Shown here in pieces: positions 25,363 to 35,427 of a stretch of DNA of 64,000 nucleotides. Positions within the stretch are counted from its first letter, which is position 1; each line of letters opens with the position of its first letter. The notes under the pieces were generated by a model. It had not been told where the DNA came from, searched no databases, and saw only the letters and a program-made list of their open reading frames with translations. Both the position numbers and the translations under genes were made by a program. The DNA is from Paenibacillus harenae DSM 16969 (GTDB lineage Bacteria > Bacillota > Bacilli > Paenibacillales > Paenibacillaceae): NCBI RefSeq assembly GCF_000422465.1, contig NZ_KE383844.1:726800-790799 (forward strand), given 5' to 3'.

Positions 25363-26013
25363 ATGAAGGAAAGCAGCAGAAAAGGAGAAGGAAAACAATC
25401 GTTTATCGCGGAAGCAAGGCGTGAGCAAATGTTCGAGGCGGCAATTCAAACGCTTGACGAGATCGGATACGTACATGCAAGTCTTGCGCAGATCGCCAAG
25501 CGGGCGGGCATTAGCACGGCGCTCATTTCATACCATTTTGCAGACAAAAGCGATTTGATGAATCATCTGCTGATAAGACTTTTAGAACGCTCAACTTCTT
25601 ACATTTTAGACCGTGTGCAAATGGAAAGTACGGCCCGCGATAAACTGAATGCTTTCATCACAGCTAGTTTAGCTTACCAAGGTACGCATCCCGCGCATAA
25701 TACGGCGCTGCTGGAAATAATCTTTAACGCAAGGACGCCCGATAACGTTCCGTATTATAAATTAGGCGATGATGACGAAGAAGACCACATCCGGAATGCG
25801 CTTCTGCAAATTTTGCGTGACGGTCAAGAAAACGGCGAATTCGGAGCCTTCCATGCCGAGGTAGCGGCTACCCTGATTCAAGGCGCTATCGCCGAGTATA
25901 TGCTGACCAATACGGCTATCACCAAAAAGGTCGATCTGGAAACGTACAGCAGCGAGCTGATCGGTCTCGTGGAGAAAATCGCGCTCCATCCGAAACCATT
26001 GCCGGTTGAATAA
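25363..26013 (+). CDS. TetR-family transcriptional regulator
   Basis: 216 residues. The N-terminal helix-turn-helix (~25-65) reads ASLAQIAKRAGISTALISYHFADKSDLM. The C-terminal ligand domain is helical. AAGGAG lies upstream. It follows the membrane-protein gene by 10 bp and should repress the shared promoter through the tandem TTAAACGATCAA boxes. Ligand unknown. Confidence 0.9.
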   Translation: MKESSRKGEGKQSFIAEARREQMFEAAIQTLDEIGYVHASLAQIAKRAGISTALISYHFADKSDLMNHLLIRLLERSTSYILDRVQMESTARDKLNAFITASLAYQGTHPAHNTALLEIIFNARTPDNVPYYKLGDDDEEDHIRNALLQILRDGQENGEFGAFHAEVAATLIQGAIAEYMLTNTAITKKVDLETYSSELIGLVEKIALHPKPLPVE

Positions 26014-26074
26014 TCCGGGCGCAGTCAGGAAAACTTATGTACCATCCCCATACGTTTAGAGGTGTGAGTCCCCA

Positions 26075-26611
26075 TTGGAATGGTACGGCAAATTAAACGA
26101 CTACTTCCCTGAGCATGAAATGAAAAACCCGCAGCAACTCAAGGAGCTTATCGAAGAACACGATTATTACCACAAAGAGGAAACCGATGATTACGTGATG
26201 CTTTACGCCGATTTCCCGGACTTTATATTTATCGATTATCTGCTGGTCACCTCCAACACCCGGGGGAAAGGCTTCGGAACCAAAATCCTCGATAAGTTGA
26301 AGGAACAAGGGAAAATGATTCTTCTCGAAGCCGAACCGGCTTTGCCTAAGGACAGCGACAGCAAGCGGCGGCTTCAATTTTATGAGCGGAACGGTTTCAA
26401 AAAAGCGGATCTCATCCGATATACCCGCAGAGACGAGCAGGATGAGCCCTATTCCATGCACATCCTGTATTGGTCGCCTGCCGGCATGCCGCAAGCGATT
26501 GTGAAGGAAATGATGGAGCTCGCATGCGACGAAATTCATAATTTTAGGGCGAGAAGGCATTATGGACGCCAGCTGGTCGATCTCGATGAAGCGTTGGAAT
26601 GGAAACAGTGA
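26075..26611 (+). CDS. GNAT-family N-acetyltransferase
   Basis: 178 residues, TTG start behind GAGGTG. The acetyl-CoA-binding motif A is LLVTSNTRGKGFGTKILDKLKEQGK near residues 55-80. The later FYERNGFKKAD is the typical GNAT beta-5/alpha-4 region. Acceptor substrate unknown. Convergent with mqo, from which a stable hairpin separates it. Confidence 0.85.
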   Translation: MEWYGKLNDYFPEHEMKNPQQLKELIEEHDYYHKEETDDYVMLYADFPDFIFIDYLLVTSNTRGKGFGTKILDKLKEQGKMILLEAEPALPKDSDSKRRLQFYERNGFKKADLIRYTRRDEQDEPYSMHILYWSPAGMPQAIVKEMMELACDEIHNFRARRHYGRQLVDLDEALEWKQ

Positions 26612-26629
26612 CCCTCTCACTGTCAGTAA

Positions 26630-26662
26630 GCCGAACAGGCTGCCGAAGGATCGGCAGCCTGT
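26630..26662. terminator. Hairpin between convergent genes
   Basis: AACAGGCTGCCGA/TCGGCAGCCTGTT, 13-bp stem; weak T tail, so termination strength is uncertain. Confidence 0.6.
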
Positions 26663-26718
26663 TGTCATTGCCCTAACGTTACCCGACAGCTTAACGGCTG
26701 TAACGGATCGGCAAATGT

Positions 26719-28236
26719 TTATGATACGGTTCGACGTGCTTTCTGTAACGGCATGTTATCGCTTAGACCAAGGGTCTGCGCTGTTGAAGCATGAATTTCG
26801 CGGATAAGCTCCGGATTTTCCAATAGTGATTCGCCATAAGAAGGAATCATTTCTTTTATTTTCGGTTCCCACGCTTTGATATGCTGCGGGAAGCACTTCT
26901 TCATGACTTCAAGCATGACGGAAACGGCCGTAGAAGCACCCGGAGAAGCGCCGAGCAATGCTGCGATCGAGCCATCAGCGGCACTAATAACTTCCGTACC
27001 GAATTGAAGCGTTCCTTTGCCGGCAGCCGTATCTTTAATAATTTGCACACGCTGGCCTGCTACCAGTAAATCCCAATCCTCGCTTTTGGCGTTCGGTACA
27101 AAATCCCGTAATTCTTCCATGCGCTGTTCTTTCGATAACATAACTTGCTTGATCAGGTATGTCGTCAATGAAACGTTTTTAACGCCTGCCGCCATCATCG
27201 TTACGAGATTATGCGGTTTGACGGAAGTTAACAAATCGAACATGGAACCGGATTTTAAAAACTTTGGCGAGAAGCCGGCAAACGGTCCAAAGAACAACGA
27301 TTCTTTCTTGTCGATCACTCTGGTGTCCAGATGCGGAACAGACATCGGAGGAGCGCCGACCGGAGCTTGGCCGTATACTTTTGCATGATGCTGCGCTACG
27401 ACATCCGGGTTCTGACACACCATAAACAGTCCGCTTACCGGAAATCCTCCAATCCCTTTTCCTTCGGGAATACCGGATTTTTGCAGCAAATGCAGACTTC
27501 CTCCGCCTCCGCCGATAAAGACGAATTTCGCACTGTGACGTTCGACGGTACCGCTATCGACATTCCGCACCTTCAATTCCCACAAGCCGTCGCTCGTACG
27601 TTTAATATCATCAACATGATGGTTGAATACGATATCGACGTTTTGCTTCTTTAAGTGGGCGAACATTGTGCGCGTTAAAGCGCCGAAGTTGACATCCGTT
27701 CCCGATTCGATTCTTGTAGCCGCTATCGGTTTATTCGTTGTCCGGTCCTTCATCATAAGCGGAATCCATTCCATCAGTTTTCCCGGGTCATCGGAAAATT
27801 CCATTCCCTGAAACAGGGGATTGTTAGACAGCGCTTCATAACGTTTTTTCAAAAACGTTACATCCTGTTCCCCTTGCACAAAGCTCATATGAGGTACAGG
27901 CATGATAAAGTCCCGCGGATTACGGATCAGACTGCTGTTTACAAGGTAAGACCAAAACTGCCTTGAAACCTGATACTCTTCATTCACTTTTAAAGCTTTG
28001 CTAATATCTATTGATCCGTCCGGTTTCTCGACGGTGTAGTTAAGCTCGCACAGTGAAGAATGCCCCGTTCCTGCATTATTCCATTCGTTGGAGCTTTCCT
28101 CTCCCGCGTTTGCGCGCCTCTCAAACACTGTAATTTCCCAGTCCGGTACTAATTCTTTTAGCAGGGACCCCAAAGTAGCACTCATGATTCCGGCACCAAT
28201 TAAGATAACATCTGTTTTCGTTTGTCTGCTGCTCAT
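26719..28236 (-). CDS. mqo: Malate:quinone oxidoreductase
   Basis: 505-residue FAD-dependent membrane-associated enzyme that oxidises malate to oxaloacetate and passes electrons to quinone. The N-terminal FAD motif is DVILIGAGIMSATLGSLLKEL. The family block NEWNNAGTGHSSLCELNYT and FVFIGGGGGSLHLLQKSGIPE, GFPVSG are all present, and the length is normal. AAGGACGG precedes the ATG. It bypasses NAD-linked malate dehydrogenase in the TCA cycle. Confidence 0.96.
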   Translation of the reverse strand: MSSRQTKTDVILIGAGIMSATLGSLLKELVPDWEITVFERRANAGEESSNEWNNAGTGHSSLCELNYTVEKPDGSIDISKALKVNEEYQVSRQFWSYLVNSSLIRNPRDFIMPVPHMSFVQGEQDVTFLKKRYEALSNNPLFQGMEFSDDPGKLMEWIPLMMKDRTTNKPIAATRIESGTDVNFGALTRTMFAHLKKQNVDIVFNHHVDDIKRTSDGLWELKVRNVDSGTVERHSAKFVFIGGGGGSLHLLQKSGIPEGKGIGGFPVSGLFMVCQNPDVVAQHHAKVYGQAPVGAPPMSVPHLDTRVIDKKESLFFGPFAGFSPKFLKSGSMFDLLTSVKPHNLVTMMAAGVKNVSLTTYLIKQVMLSKEQRMEELRDFVPNAKSEDWDLLVAGQRVQIIKDTAAGKGTLQFGTEVISAADGSIAALLGASPGASTAVSVMLEVMKKCFPQHIKAWEPKIKEMIPSYGESLLENPELIREIHASTAQTLGLSDNMPLQKARRTVS

Positions 28237-28607
28237 TTTTACCGTCCTTATACCCTACAATTTGCAGAAAGGATGTAAGCACTTCTGCTTAGGCGCCACA
28301 GCAAGCCAGGGGGCGACCAAGTCACACATCTTTTCCGGATCAATTATTAATCTGTTCTTAGTCTATCACTATTATTAATAGATTAAAATATTAATTTACT
28401 TTTTTATCAACGTTATAAGCTATTAAAAAGCTGGTAAAAAGGGAAGAAGCGGACAGCAGCCGGCTTCAAAAAGTGTTGAATAAATGACTGATAAATCGGC
28501 AATAGCCGTTAATTGTGCTTTATCTCCTTTTCCGCAATCCGTCAGGACCACCTACAGTAAAGTGAAAATAAGAATACACAGCTGTGATTTTCTCACATCG
28601 TGCCCCT
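28237..28607. other. Intergenic region; AT-rich promoter zone of mqo
   Basis: About 28340-28410 is very AT-rich with repeated TATTAATA and GATTAATA motifs, plausibly mqo promoter and operator DNA. I see no gene. Confidence 0.5.
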
Positions 28608-29084
28608 TCATTCCTCTATTGCAAGATCGTTCTCTTTACACCATTCAATAACTAATTCCCTCATCCTTTGTTCTTTGAATGCATACCATTGTTTTTCGAC
28701 GCCATGTTCAATGATTCCGTCTTTAAATCTTCTAAATGCCCCTCTTCCTTGAATAGCTTCAAACAATTCTTCCCGAACTTCTGCATTTTCTAATGTCTTG
28801 ATAAATTCTTCTACTATTTCATACTCACGGTACTCGCTTCTTAATGTGAAATTGAGGTAAACCTCGTCTTCATCCTCTATAATTTTTATGGCTTGTTCAA
28901 TGTTCTCTCTTTGCCAATCCGGATATATTTCAAGTGGCTCTTCATCTTCTGCCGCTCTCATCTCTTCGCTCGATAATGTTATAACCTCTCCTGTCCGGGT
29001 GTTTATATATGTAAGGGTCTCATCCATTTGAATTTCAATTTCCGAAATTAGATCATCTAATTTTACCGTTGCTGCTCTCTTCAT
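28608..29084 (-). CDS. UPF0158-family protein
   Basis: 158 residues from ATG 29084, which has AAGGAGA upstream; the ATG at 29102 contains that box and is less likely. Sequence follows the family: YINTRTGEVI, EYREYEIVEEFI, and AIQGRGAFRRFKDGI then WYAFKEQR near the C-terminus. Very acidic centre. Function of the family is unknown; it is cytoplasmic. Confidence 0.85.
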   Translation of the reverse strand: MKRAATVKLDDLISEIEIQMDETLTYINTRTGEVITLSSEEMRAAEDEEPLEIYPDWQRENIEQAIKIIEDEDEVYLNFTLRSEYREYEIVEEFIKTLENAEVREELFEAIQGRGAFRRFKDGIIEHGVEKQWYAFKEQRMRELVIEWCKENDLAIEE

Positions 29085-29261
29085 TTCACGTCTCTCCTTC
29101 ATTGAAATTCCTTCTTCAAAACAGTTTATTCAAATTATCAGAATAAATCAAAGAGGAGCTGCTTTTAAAGCACTAACTCCTCATCAACTATTGTCAGCCT
29201 TTGCAAATAAAGTCCGTTTATTTTTCAGGATCACTCATACTGGCAGGTGAAAAATGAAAGT

Positions 29262-29308
29262 AAAAATCGCCCTCCACCTGCGAAGCAAGTGAAAGGCGAT
29301 TTTTTACT
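29262..29308 (-). terminator. Terminator after the SLH gene
   Basis: AAAAATCGCC/GGCGATTTTTT outer stem with an inner CACCTGC/GCAAGTG-like stem. Confidence 0.75.
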
Positions 29309-29319
29309 TCATATTACAA

Positions 29320-30480
29320 TTACAGCCAATCTGCGTAAGCAAGCAATCGATAGATGACAACCGCCGCTTGAGCGCGTGTTGCGGTTGCTTTCGGATGGAG
29401 ATGCTCTTTATCCACCTCTTCGATTAGCTTCGCCTCTACTGCAGACGAGAGTGCATTTCGAGCCCATATAGAAATTTCATCCTCATCCTTATAAGGCTTC
29501 AATCTTTCTTGAGATTCATCTACATCGTCCTTGCCGAGCAGCTTAAGGGCTCTCATCACCATTAAAGCCATTTCTTCTCTTGTAACCGGGTCATTAGGCC
29601 GGAATCGTCCTTGAGCGCCCTGCACTAGCCCCCATCTCGAAGCGGCGTTGACGTATTCATAGTACCAAATCCCATGAGCTACGTCCTGGAATGAGAGTGC
29701 CGCGCCTTCCTTAGGCAGCTTTGCTTGCTTTGAAAAAATCTACACAAGAAGCTTGGAAATTTCCGCTCTCGTAATGGTGCGTTCAGGTAAAAAATGCTGT
29801 TTGCCTACTCCGTTCACGATATGGCGGCTAATCAGTACCTCTACGTTTTTACGGCTCCAGTGGTTGATCAGATCTATAAAGATAGGATCATACAGCAGCA
29901 CCGCATAAGTGCCATGCTCTATGACATTCGTTTCGATCAACGCGCCCATCGCATTGACCTTTCCTCCGACGTACTTCCATTGTCCCGGCTGCTGTGGATC
30001 CTCCCGATATATTCCTAATTTCAGATGATTAACTCCAGCCAATTGCTTCGGATCGTAGGTTAGCGATAGGTGCATCGGCAGCTTCAGCTGTTGACCGCTT
30101 TGTTCCTTTACGGTGTAGGCGGCCGAGAAGGCCTTCCACTCGTTTCCGCTTGGCAGCACGATTTTCTCGGAATCTGAAATGTGAAGTTGCGCATTTCCTG
30201 TAAATGCATGAGGCGGAAGCAACAGCATTATTTTACCGTCAAAAGCTTCAATCTTCCCGCCTTGCTCCGTCACTCTGTGCAAGAATGGATCGTCTAGTAT
30301 CGGCGGCGTTGAGCTTGCATGAAAATCCAATTGTTCGGAAGATTTGCTTCTCGGGGCATTTAGACCATTTGGAATTGCGCGAATGCCGGGAATGCGATTT
30401 ACCGGCGATACAATCATTGTATATTCGCTATCATCAGCATATTGAGCCCTTAAACAAAGAAGAGGCTTATATGGGGCAGC
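29320..30480 (-). pseudogene. SLH-domain protein interrupted by an in-frame TAG
   Basis: A minus-strand frame carries a beta-rich region (PHAFTGNAQLHISDSEKIVLP... YAVLLYDPIFIDL) and then SLH repeats. The frame stops at TAG 29740-29742 after TRAEISKLLV, then continues in the same frame as FQDVAHGIWYYEYVNAAS and two further SLH units ending at 29320. So one nonsense codon splits an otherwise readable protein in its first SLH repeat. The 5' end also lacks a signal peptide and a clear start (ATG 30417 has open frame upstream to about 30510), so the N-terminus is probably lost too. Confidence 0.75.
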
Positions 30481-30500
30481 TGTTACGTTACATATAGGAG

Positions 30501-30869
30501 GCAGACCCCACCTCCTTCATAACCATTTGGCAGCAGGGCGAAATGATTGCTTTCTACGGAAAGGTCCCTTTACATAATAAAATGCTGCAAGTGTTGGCGA
30601 ACGAATCCTTATTTCAACCTTTTATCCGTAGATGGAAGCCAATACCGAAAGCATTCTTGTTATCATTTTTAGGAATCAATCCGGAACTCGCGGAAAATAC
30701 TCGAGCATACATCCTTAATACGATGATCAATCATTTTCTCCTTTCGGAATGGATAATCGATTTCACTTGTCTAAAAGAGTGGTTTCCTGTATTCGAGCTC
30801 GCAAAAATTGATCTAGAGAAAAAAGAAAAACTTTGGGGAGATGTTGGTCCGCGAAATAGGCGATCTTGA
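30501..30869 (+). pseudogene. Orphan C-terminal coding fragment
   Basis: An open frame from 30483 (just after a TAG) to the TGA at 30867 reads TSFITIWQQGEMIAFYGKVP, then LHNKMLQVLANESLFQPFI. It is protein-like and leucine/phenylalanine rich, but has no credible start. It resembles the C-terminal ligand domain of some regulators, without certainty. Its left border abuts the broken 5' end of the SLH gene, which suggests a deletion junction. Confidence 0.4.
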
Positions 30870-30975
30870 AATCGAGGATGTAACTTTTAACTTGCTAAAG
30901 GACTACTTGGCTAAGCAATCAGCTCGATTAAAGCCAAGTAGTCTAGGACATCGAATATACCGCCGGTTTTTCTAG
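30841..30975 (+). pseudogene. N-terminal fragment of a tyrosine recombinase/integrase
   Basis: 44 codons reading MLVREIGDLEIEDVT, then DYLAKQSARLKPSSLGHRIY, then RRFF and a stop. LKPSSLGHRI is typical of the SAM-like N-terminal domain of phage-type integrases. No catalytic domain follows. Confidence 0.5.
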
Positions 30976-31195
30976 TAATTTACGAATAAGAGGGTTGGCA
31001 CTGGTAACAGTAACAGCTTCGCCGGTATTTCCCTAAAAGTTGATTTCCCATATTACATTGCACATAAGCCGGATTCCTTAGCGTACGGGTTGTCCGACAT
31101 ATTAGAGTAATTTTTCGCTTAGCGTACGTTTTACGCGACGTTAAAATGTTGGCGGGACCCCTACATCTGCCTCGAACTCTTCCTAAAAGTCATAA
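30976..31195. other. Intergenic region, no gene seen
   Basis: Contains the short phrase CTTAGCGTACG twice (near 31078 and 31118) in inverted-repeat-like settings; otherwise nothing recognisable. Confidence 0.4.
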
Positions 31196-31432
31196 CTATT
31201 TAACTTCAGGAAAAATCCACTTTCCTATCGGTTCGAAGATTGCCGTAAGCGGGATGGCCGGACTCGGTATATCTACATCGGCAATGAGCATAGTCCCAAT
31301 CACTGCGGCGGTCAGCATCAACCCAATATTAACGATTATTTCTATCTTCGTCTTTCCATGCAAAGCGCGAAATTGCCAAAATGACAAATATGCAACAAAA
31401 AGCAGGAATAATGCAATGGTTAGAAAAATCAT
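31196..31432 (-). CDS. Small membrane protein at the end of the ger operon
   Basis: 78 residues, ATG behind GAGGTGG, 20 bp after the germination permease gene. Two membrane segments (residues ~2-20 and ~33-52). It is the fourth gene of the operon. Small two-TM proteins of this kind (GerD-like or GerXD subunits) are attached to some gerA-type operons in spore formers and modulate germination; assignment here is by position and topology. Confidence 0.7.
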   Translation of the reverse strand: MIFLTIALFLLFVAYLSFWQFRALHGKTKIEIIVNIGLMLTAAVIGTMLIADVDIPSPAIPLTAIFEPIGKWIFPEVK

Positions 31433-31452
31433 TACCAGGCCACCTCCAGCCG

Positions 31453-32553
31453 TTATGGTTCCGTCAAAGACAGCATGCGTTTACGTTTGATGACAAGCGC
31501 AGTCAGCAGCATAGCTAACGGAATAATGATTTGAAACGGTATGGAATACCACTGCCATATTTTGGTTGCAAATTTGATCATTTCCATGTTGTTCTTATAC
31601 ATAAAGAGTGAAAATTCCAGCATTAACAGACTCAACGGAATAAGATATAAGCGGTACTGTTTGCCGGGCAACGCTGAAGAAAACGATTTTGCGCTTGCAT
31701 AGAGACATACGCTTATTTTGACAAATGCCCCCAATAAAAAAGTAATGATGGTTATCGGTTCTACGCGTTCAAGGAATTCTGCAATGGAAATATACTGATA
31801 GGCCGTGTAACTCGGGAAGAGTAATTTCGACGATATATTTCCCAGTACCAAAGTATTTCGAACGTTGCTGAGAAGCAGCATAAAACCTGAGATTAGAAGC
31901 GCCCACAACACTGTTTTCTTCGCCTGTCCGATCTTGTTAATTTGCGGAATAATCATTGCAAACACAATGGTTTCTCCGAACGGAAAGCCAACCAGTTCCG
32001 TCATTCCTTCCAATATCGGCATCCAACCGCGATCGACTACAGGCAGCAGATTTTCAGGTTGGAGATCCTTTATCATTAGGATGGAAAGCATTCCTTCCAC
32101 CAATACAAGAAGAAGAAGTGATACCGAGCAGCGGGAAAGCACTTCCATACCGGCATAAGCCGCCCATAAAACAATCGCAGTCATCGTAGCAGCGATCATG
32201 AGAGGCGACGTCTCGGGCAGCGCAATGATCAAGATATATTCATAAAAGTTTTTTAAGACGAGAACCGCGAGATGGAAGCTGTACCAAGCATAGATGAAGC
32301 CGATAAGGCGCCCGGCCCACACACCGAACAATACTTCAGCGATCTCAACGAGAGTCCTGCCAGGATATAACTGGCAAAGATGCGTATACATCCAAATAAT
32401 ACCGTACGATACAATAACGCTCAAAATAATGGAAATCCAAGCATCGTGTCCGGCTACGGCGGCAAGAGGCACTGTTAGCGGGGTACCGACTATCCACATA
32501 ATCATCAAAGCTGTAAGTCCACTGCTGGAAAGCTGCTCGATTGAATGTTTCAT
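31453..32553 (-). CDS. Spore germination permease, GerAB family
   Basis: 366 residues, about ten membrane segments, the APC-superfamily-like B subunit of a nutrient germinant receptor. It begins with QLSSSGLTALMIMWIVGTP and has YPGRTLVEIAEVLFG near residue 65, typical of GerAB/GerKB. GGAAGGAG precedes the ATG. It lies in the inner spore membrane and is thought to bind the germinant. Order here is A-C-B-D on the minus strand. Confidence 0.9.
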   Translation of the reverse strand: MKHSIEQLSSSGLTALMIMWIVGTPLTVPLAAVAGHDAWISIILSVIVSYGIIWMYTHLCQLYPGRTLVEIAEVLFGVWAGRLIGFIYAWYSFHLAVLVLKNFYEYILIIALPETSPLMIAATMTAIVLWAAYAGMEVLSRCSVSLLLLVLVEGMLSILMIKDLQPENLLPVVDRGWMPILEGMTELVGFPFGETIVFAMIIPQINKIGQAKKTVLWALLISGFMLLLSNVRNTLVLGNISSKLLFPSYTAYQYISIAEFLERVEPITIITFLLGAFVKISVCLYASAKSFSSALPGKQYRLYLIPLSLLMLEFSLFMYKNNMEMIKFATKIWQWYSIPFQIIIPLAMLLTALVIKRKRMLSLTEP

Positions 32554-32620
32554 TTCACTTTTACTCCTTCCATACCTGCCTAAAACTTTTAAAGATGACC
32601 GTTTTGAATCTCTCCAGCCC

Positions 32621-33799
32621 TCATTTGACTATCTCTTGCTCCCTCAAATGCACCGGTGGGCCTGACATGCCTGCACGTTTTAAAACAAAATCCACATCGA
32701 CTGTAACGACAGCTTTCGCGAATTTCTTGTCCCATTTCAGCTTGAGTTTTTGCCACTCTTTATTGTTCTTCTTATGAAGCTGGTCACCGAACCCGAAAAT
32801 ATCGGCTGCGTATTTCTTCTGCACACTCGCAATCATCTTCTGTGTATCCTTACGAACCACCCTCATTAACGTATCTTCCACCAAGTAATAATAATTCGGA
32901 TTCGAGAAATCAAGATGAGTATTGTTCTCATCCAACGTTCCAGTTCCTTTTAAATGAACGGTGAAGCTTACCTTACCTCCTTTAACCTCCGGTACTATCT
33001 CCCGACTGGTGCTGTGCAATGTTACACCGACGTTACCTTTGTGTTCCGGCAGCTGCAGGGTCATTACACCTCTTTTCAACTTTCCCGTTACCCATAGCAT
33101 AAGCTGGGAATCATAATTATTTAGATAGCCCACAAGTTTCAAATTTTTAAATATTGCCGAATGATTTAATTTAAACGTCAGCTTGTTTTTACTTTTTTCG
33201 CTGCCTATTTGCTGCCCCGGTACCAATTCGATCGCCCCCATGACCGGTTCGATTCCTTCTCCGGAAGCTGTGTTCAGCAGATCGCGTAACGTGACAGCCG
33301 TACGCCCGAGAAGAACTTCCATCTCACGCACCGCTTCAGTTGGGAAGAACTCCAGCGGGTAATCAACCTTAAGCGCCTCGCTCCCCTTCTGCTCTTTGAC
33401 AACGAGTACATAAGTACGGAGCCGTGTTTTTGGGTTCCGAGAAAAGTGATCCATGATTTCTTTGATCCCTTTCCTTGCGAGCTTCTCTCCGATCAACAGG
33501 ACGCGTCGGTGGGAGATGAACAACCTTCTGGATAGTTTACCCTGCAATTGCTCCATAACTTCCTGAGCGTTTTTACCTGTTCCCGTTTCGATGAAATAAT
33601 TATTGCGACCTTGCGAAACATTTCCGATCTGGCGAGCAGGCACAGCGACTTGAATCATGCCCACATAACGGCCATCATCCTTTAGATCAATGGAAGAAGC
33701 CATCACCATCGCAATATCGTTGATCTCCGCACGATCCTTGCAACCTGCGCATACCATTGCCAATACAATAAGCAAAGCAACGATCATCCCTCCGCGCAT
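32621..33799 (-). CDS. Spore germination lipoprotein, Ger(x)C family
   Basis: 392 residues from ATG 33799, behind AAGGAAGG; a longer frame to 33829 overlaps gerXA. The signal peptide ends in lipobox VCAGC, followed by KDRAEINDIAMV, the usual GerAC start. The C-terminal domain has NPNYYYLVEDTLMRVVRKD and the late KKYAADIFGFGDQLHKKN, both family hallmarks. C subunit of the germinant receptor, anchored outside the inner spore membrane. Confidence 0.92.
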   Translation of the reverse strand: MRGGMIVALLIVLAMVCAGCKDRAEINDIAMVMASSIDLKDDGRYVGMIQVAVPARQIGNVSQGRNNYFIETGTGKNAQEVMEQLQGKLSRRLFISHRRVLLIGEKLARKGIKEIMDHFSRNPKTRLRTYVLVVKEQKGSEALKVDYPLEFFPTEAVREMEVLLGRTAVTLRDLLNTASGEGIEPVMGAIELVPGQQIGSEKSKNKLTFKLNHSAIFKNLKLVGYLNNYDSQLMLWVTGKLKRGVMTLQLPEHKGNVGVTLHSTSREIVPEVKGGKVSFTVHLKGTGTLDENNTHLDFSNPNYYYLVEDTLMRVVRKDTQKMIASVQKKYAADIFGFGDQLHKKNNKEWQKLKLKWDKKFAKAVVTVDVDFVLKRAGMSGPPVHLREQEIVK

Positions 33800-33800
33800 C

Positions 33801-35399
33801 TTATTGACCTTCCTTCTTATCCGTCTCATCGCTTTGATTCGGACCTGGCCGTTGACCCGAAGGAACGCGTAGAGGCTCGTTATAGCCTGTCAGCCGAGGT
33901 CGCAGTTTCATTGCCCAGTGCGGCGCACGGAACAGAATATCTTTCAACCCGCCTATTGACAGCGGCGCGACCGGTTCGAAATATGGAATTCCAAACGATC
34001 GTAATGAATTTAAGTGAATCAGTATACAAACAAATCCCAGCCCAATGCCGTAAAGACCGAGCGTCCCTGCCAGCAGAATGAGCGGAAAGCGCAGAAGGCG
34101 GGTGCTGAAAGCAAAATTAAACCGGGGTATGGTAAAATTGGCAATGGCCGTAATCGAGACGACGATAACCATCGGTGCGGAAACGATACCTGCTTGCACC
34201 GCCGCCTGTCCGATTACAAGTCCCCCTACAATACTGACAGCAGAACCAACCTGCCTCGGCAAACGAACGCCCGCTTCACGCAGTCCCTCGAACGTTATTT
34301 CCATTAATAGCGCTTCTGCAAGTGCCGGGAATGGACTCGCTTCACGAGCTCCCGCAATACTTAGCAGCAGATTCGTAGGGATCATCTCCGGATGAAATGA
34401 TGCAACCGCCACATATAGCGAAGGAAGAAAAAGAGAAATTAAGATAAACCCAAAACGTATATAACGAATGAATGTCGGAATTAAGAACCTTTCATAGTAA
34501 TCTTCTGCACTTAGCATCAAGTTCCAGAATGTGACCGGCACAATGAGTGCGGCTGGCGAGCCGTCAACCAGAATTGCTATCTTGCCTTCGAGCAAATTAG
34601 CCGCAACAATATCCGGCCGCTCCGTGGTATGCACTTGCGGAAACGGAGAGAAGGGCATATCTTCAATGAATTCTTCGATATAATTGGACTCGATCACCCC
34701 GTCGATCTCGATTCGCGTTATGCGCTCACGTACTTCCTGCACGACGGAATCCGTCGCAATCCCATCGATGTAAACGACTGCCACCTTCGTCTGTGTAAGT
34801 TCCCCGACTGTAAACGACTCAATCTTGAAACGCGGTGTTTTCAAACGTTTGCGAAGCAAAATTATATTGGTTTGGACCTGTTCAATAAAGCCTTCACGCG
34901 GTCCTCGAATAAGCGGTTCTGCCTCCGGCTCCTCTACACTACGCGATGGAAGACGCTCCAAGCCGACGATCAATACACTCAACTCACCGTCGAGAACAAT
35001 TGCCACACCCCCGTCAAGCACACCTTTTACAAGATCATCAAATGTGTCTGCCGTACGGATTTGCCCTACTCTCAGCGTATGCCTCAATTGTTCGGCCAAG
35101 CTCAAAAGCGATTTTGCTTCGCATTTACTTTCGCTATCCCGCACCGTTTGCAATAATTCATGTTCGAGAAGCTTCTTATCAACCATTCCGTCTACATACA
35201 CCAGCAATGTTTGTATTCCAAATAGATCCAATGATTGAAATACGATGTCCGAACAATTCTCGAATGTCTTTTCCAATTGCTCCCGATTGACGTCTAATTT
35301 ATGATTCATGACCATTTTCGGCTCGGACACAAGATTCAACTCCTGTATTGGCTTATAAATACGGGACGATTTCATCCATTTCTTCATATATCTTTTCAT
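33801..35399 (-). CDS. Spore germination protein, GerAA family
   Basis: 532 residues. The cytoplasmic N-terminal domain (~1-290) includes NCSDIVFQSL and VVYIDGIA. The membrane domain (~290-480) has the family motif DGSPAALIVPVTFWNLM, then SPFPALAEALLMEITFEGLREAGVRLP. A subunit of the germinant receptor. First gene of the operon; AAGGAAT box upstream. The next gene's ATG begins one base after this stop. Confidence 0.93.
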   Translation of the reverse strand: MKRYMKKWMKSSRIYKPIQELNLVSEPKMVMNHKLDVNREQLEKTFENCSDIVFQSLDLFGIQTLLVYVDGMVDKKLLEHELLQTVRDSESKCEAKSLLSLAEQLRHTLRVGQIRTADTFDDLVKGVLDGGVAIVLDGELSVLIVGLERLPSRSVEEPEAEPLIRGPREGFIEQVQTNIILLRKRLKTPRFKIESFTVGELTQTKVAVVYIDGIATDSVVQEVRERITRIEIDGVIESNYIEEFIEDMPFSPFPQVHTTERPDIVAANLLEGKIAILVDGSPAALIVPVTFWNLMLSAEDYYERFLIPTFIRYIRFGFILISLFLPSLYVAVASFHPEMIPTNLLLSIAGAREASPFPALAEALLMEITFEGLREAGVRLPRQVGSAVSIVGGLVIGQAAVQAGIVSAPMVIVVSITAIANFTIPRFNFAFSTRLLRFPLILLAGTLGLYGIGLGFVCILIHLNSLRSFGIPYFEPVAPLSIGGLKDILFRAPHWAMKLRPRLTGYNEPLRVPSGQRPGPNQSDETDKKEGQ

Positions 35400-35427
35400 A
35401 TCCGATTCCTTCTTTTTCCTTCTTTAT

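Noticed and set aside
30204..30497. 97-codon + frame opposite the SLH pseudogene
   Set aside because: The minus strand carries recognisable SLH-protein sequence; this frame is its shadow.
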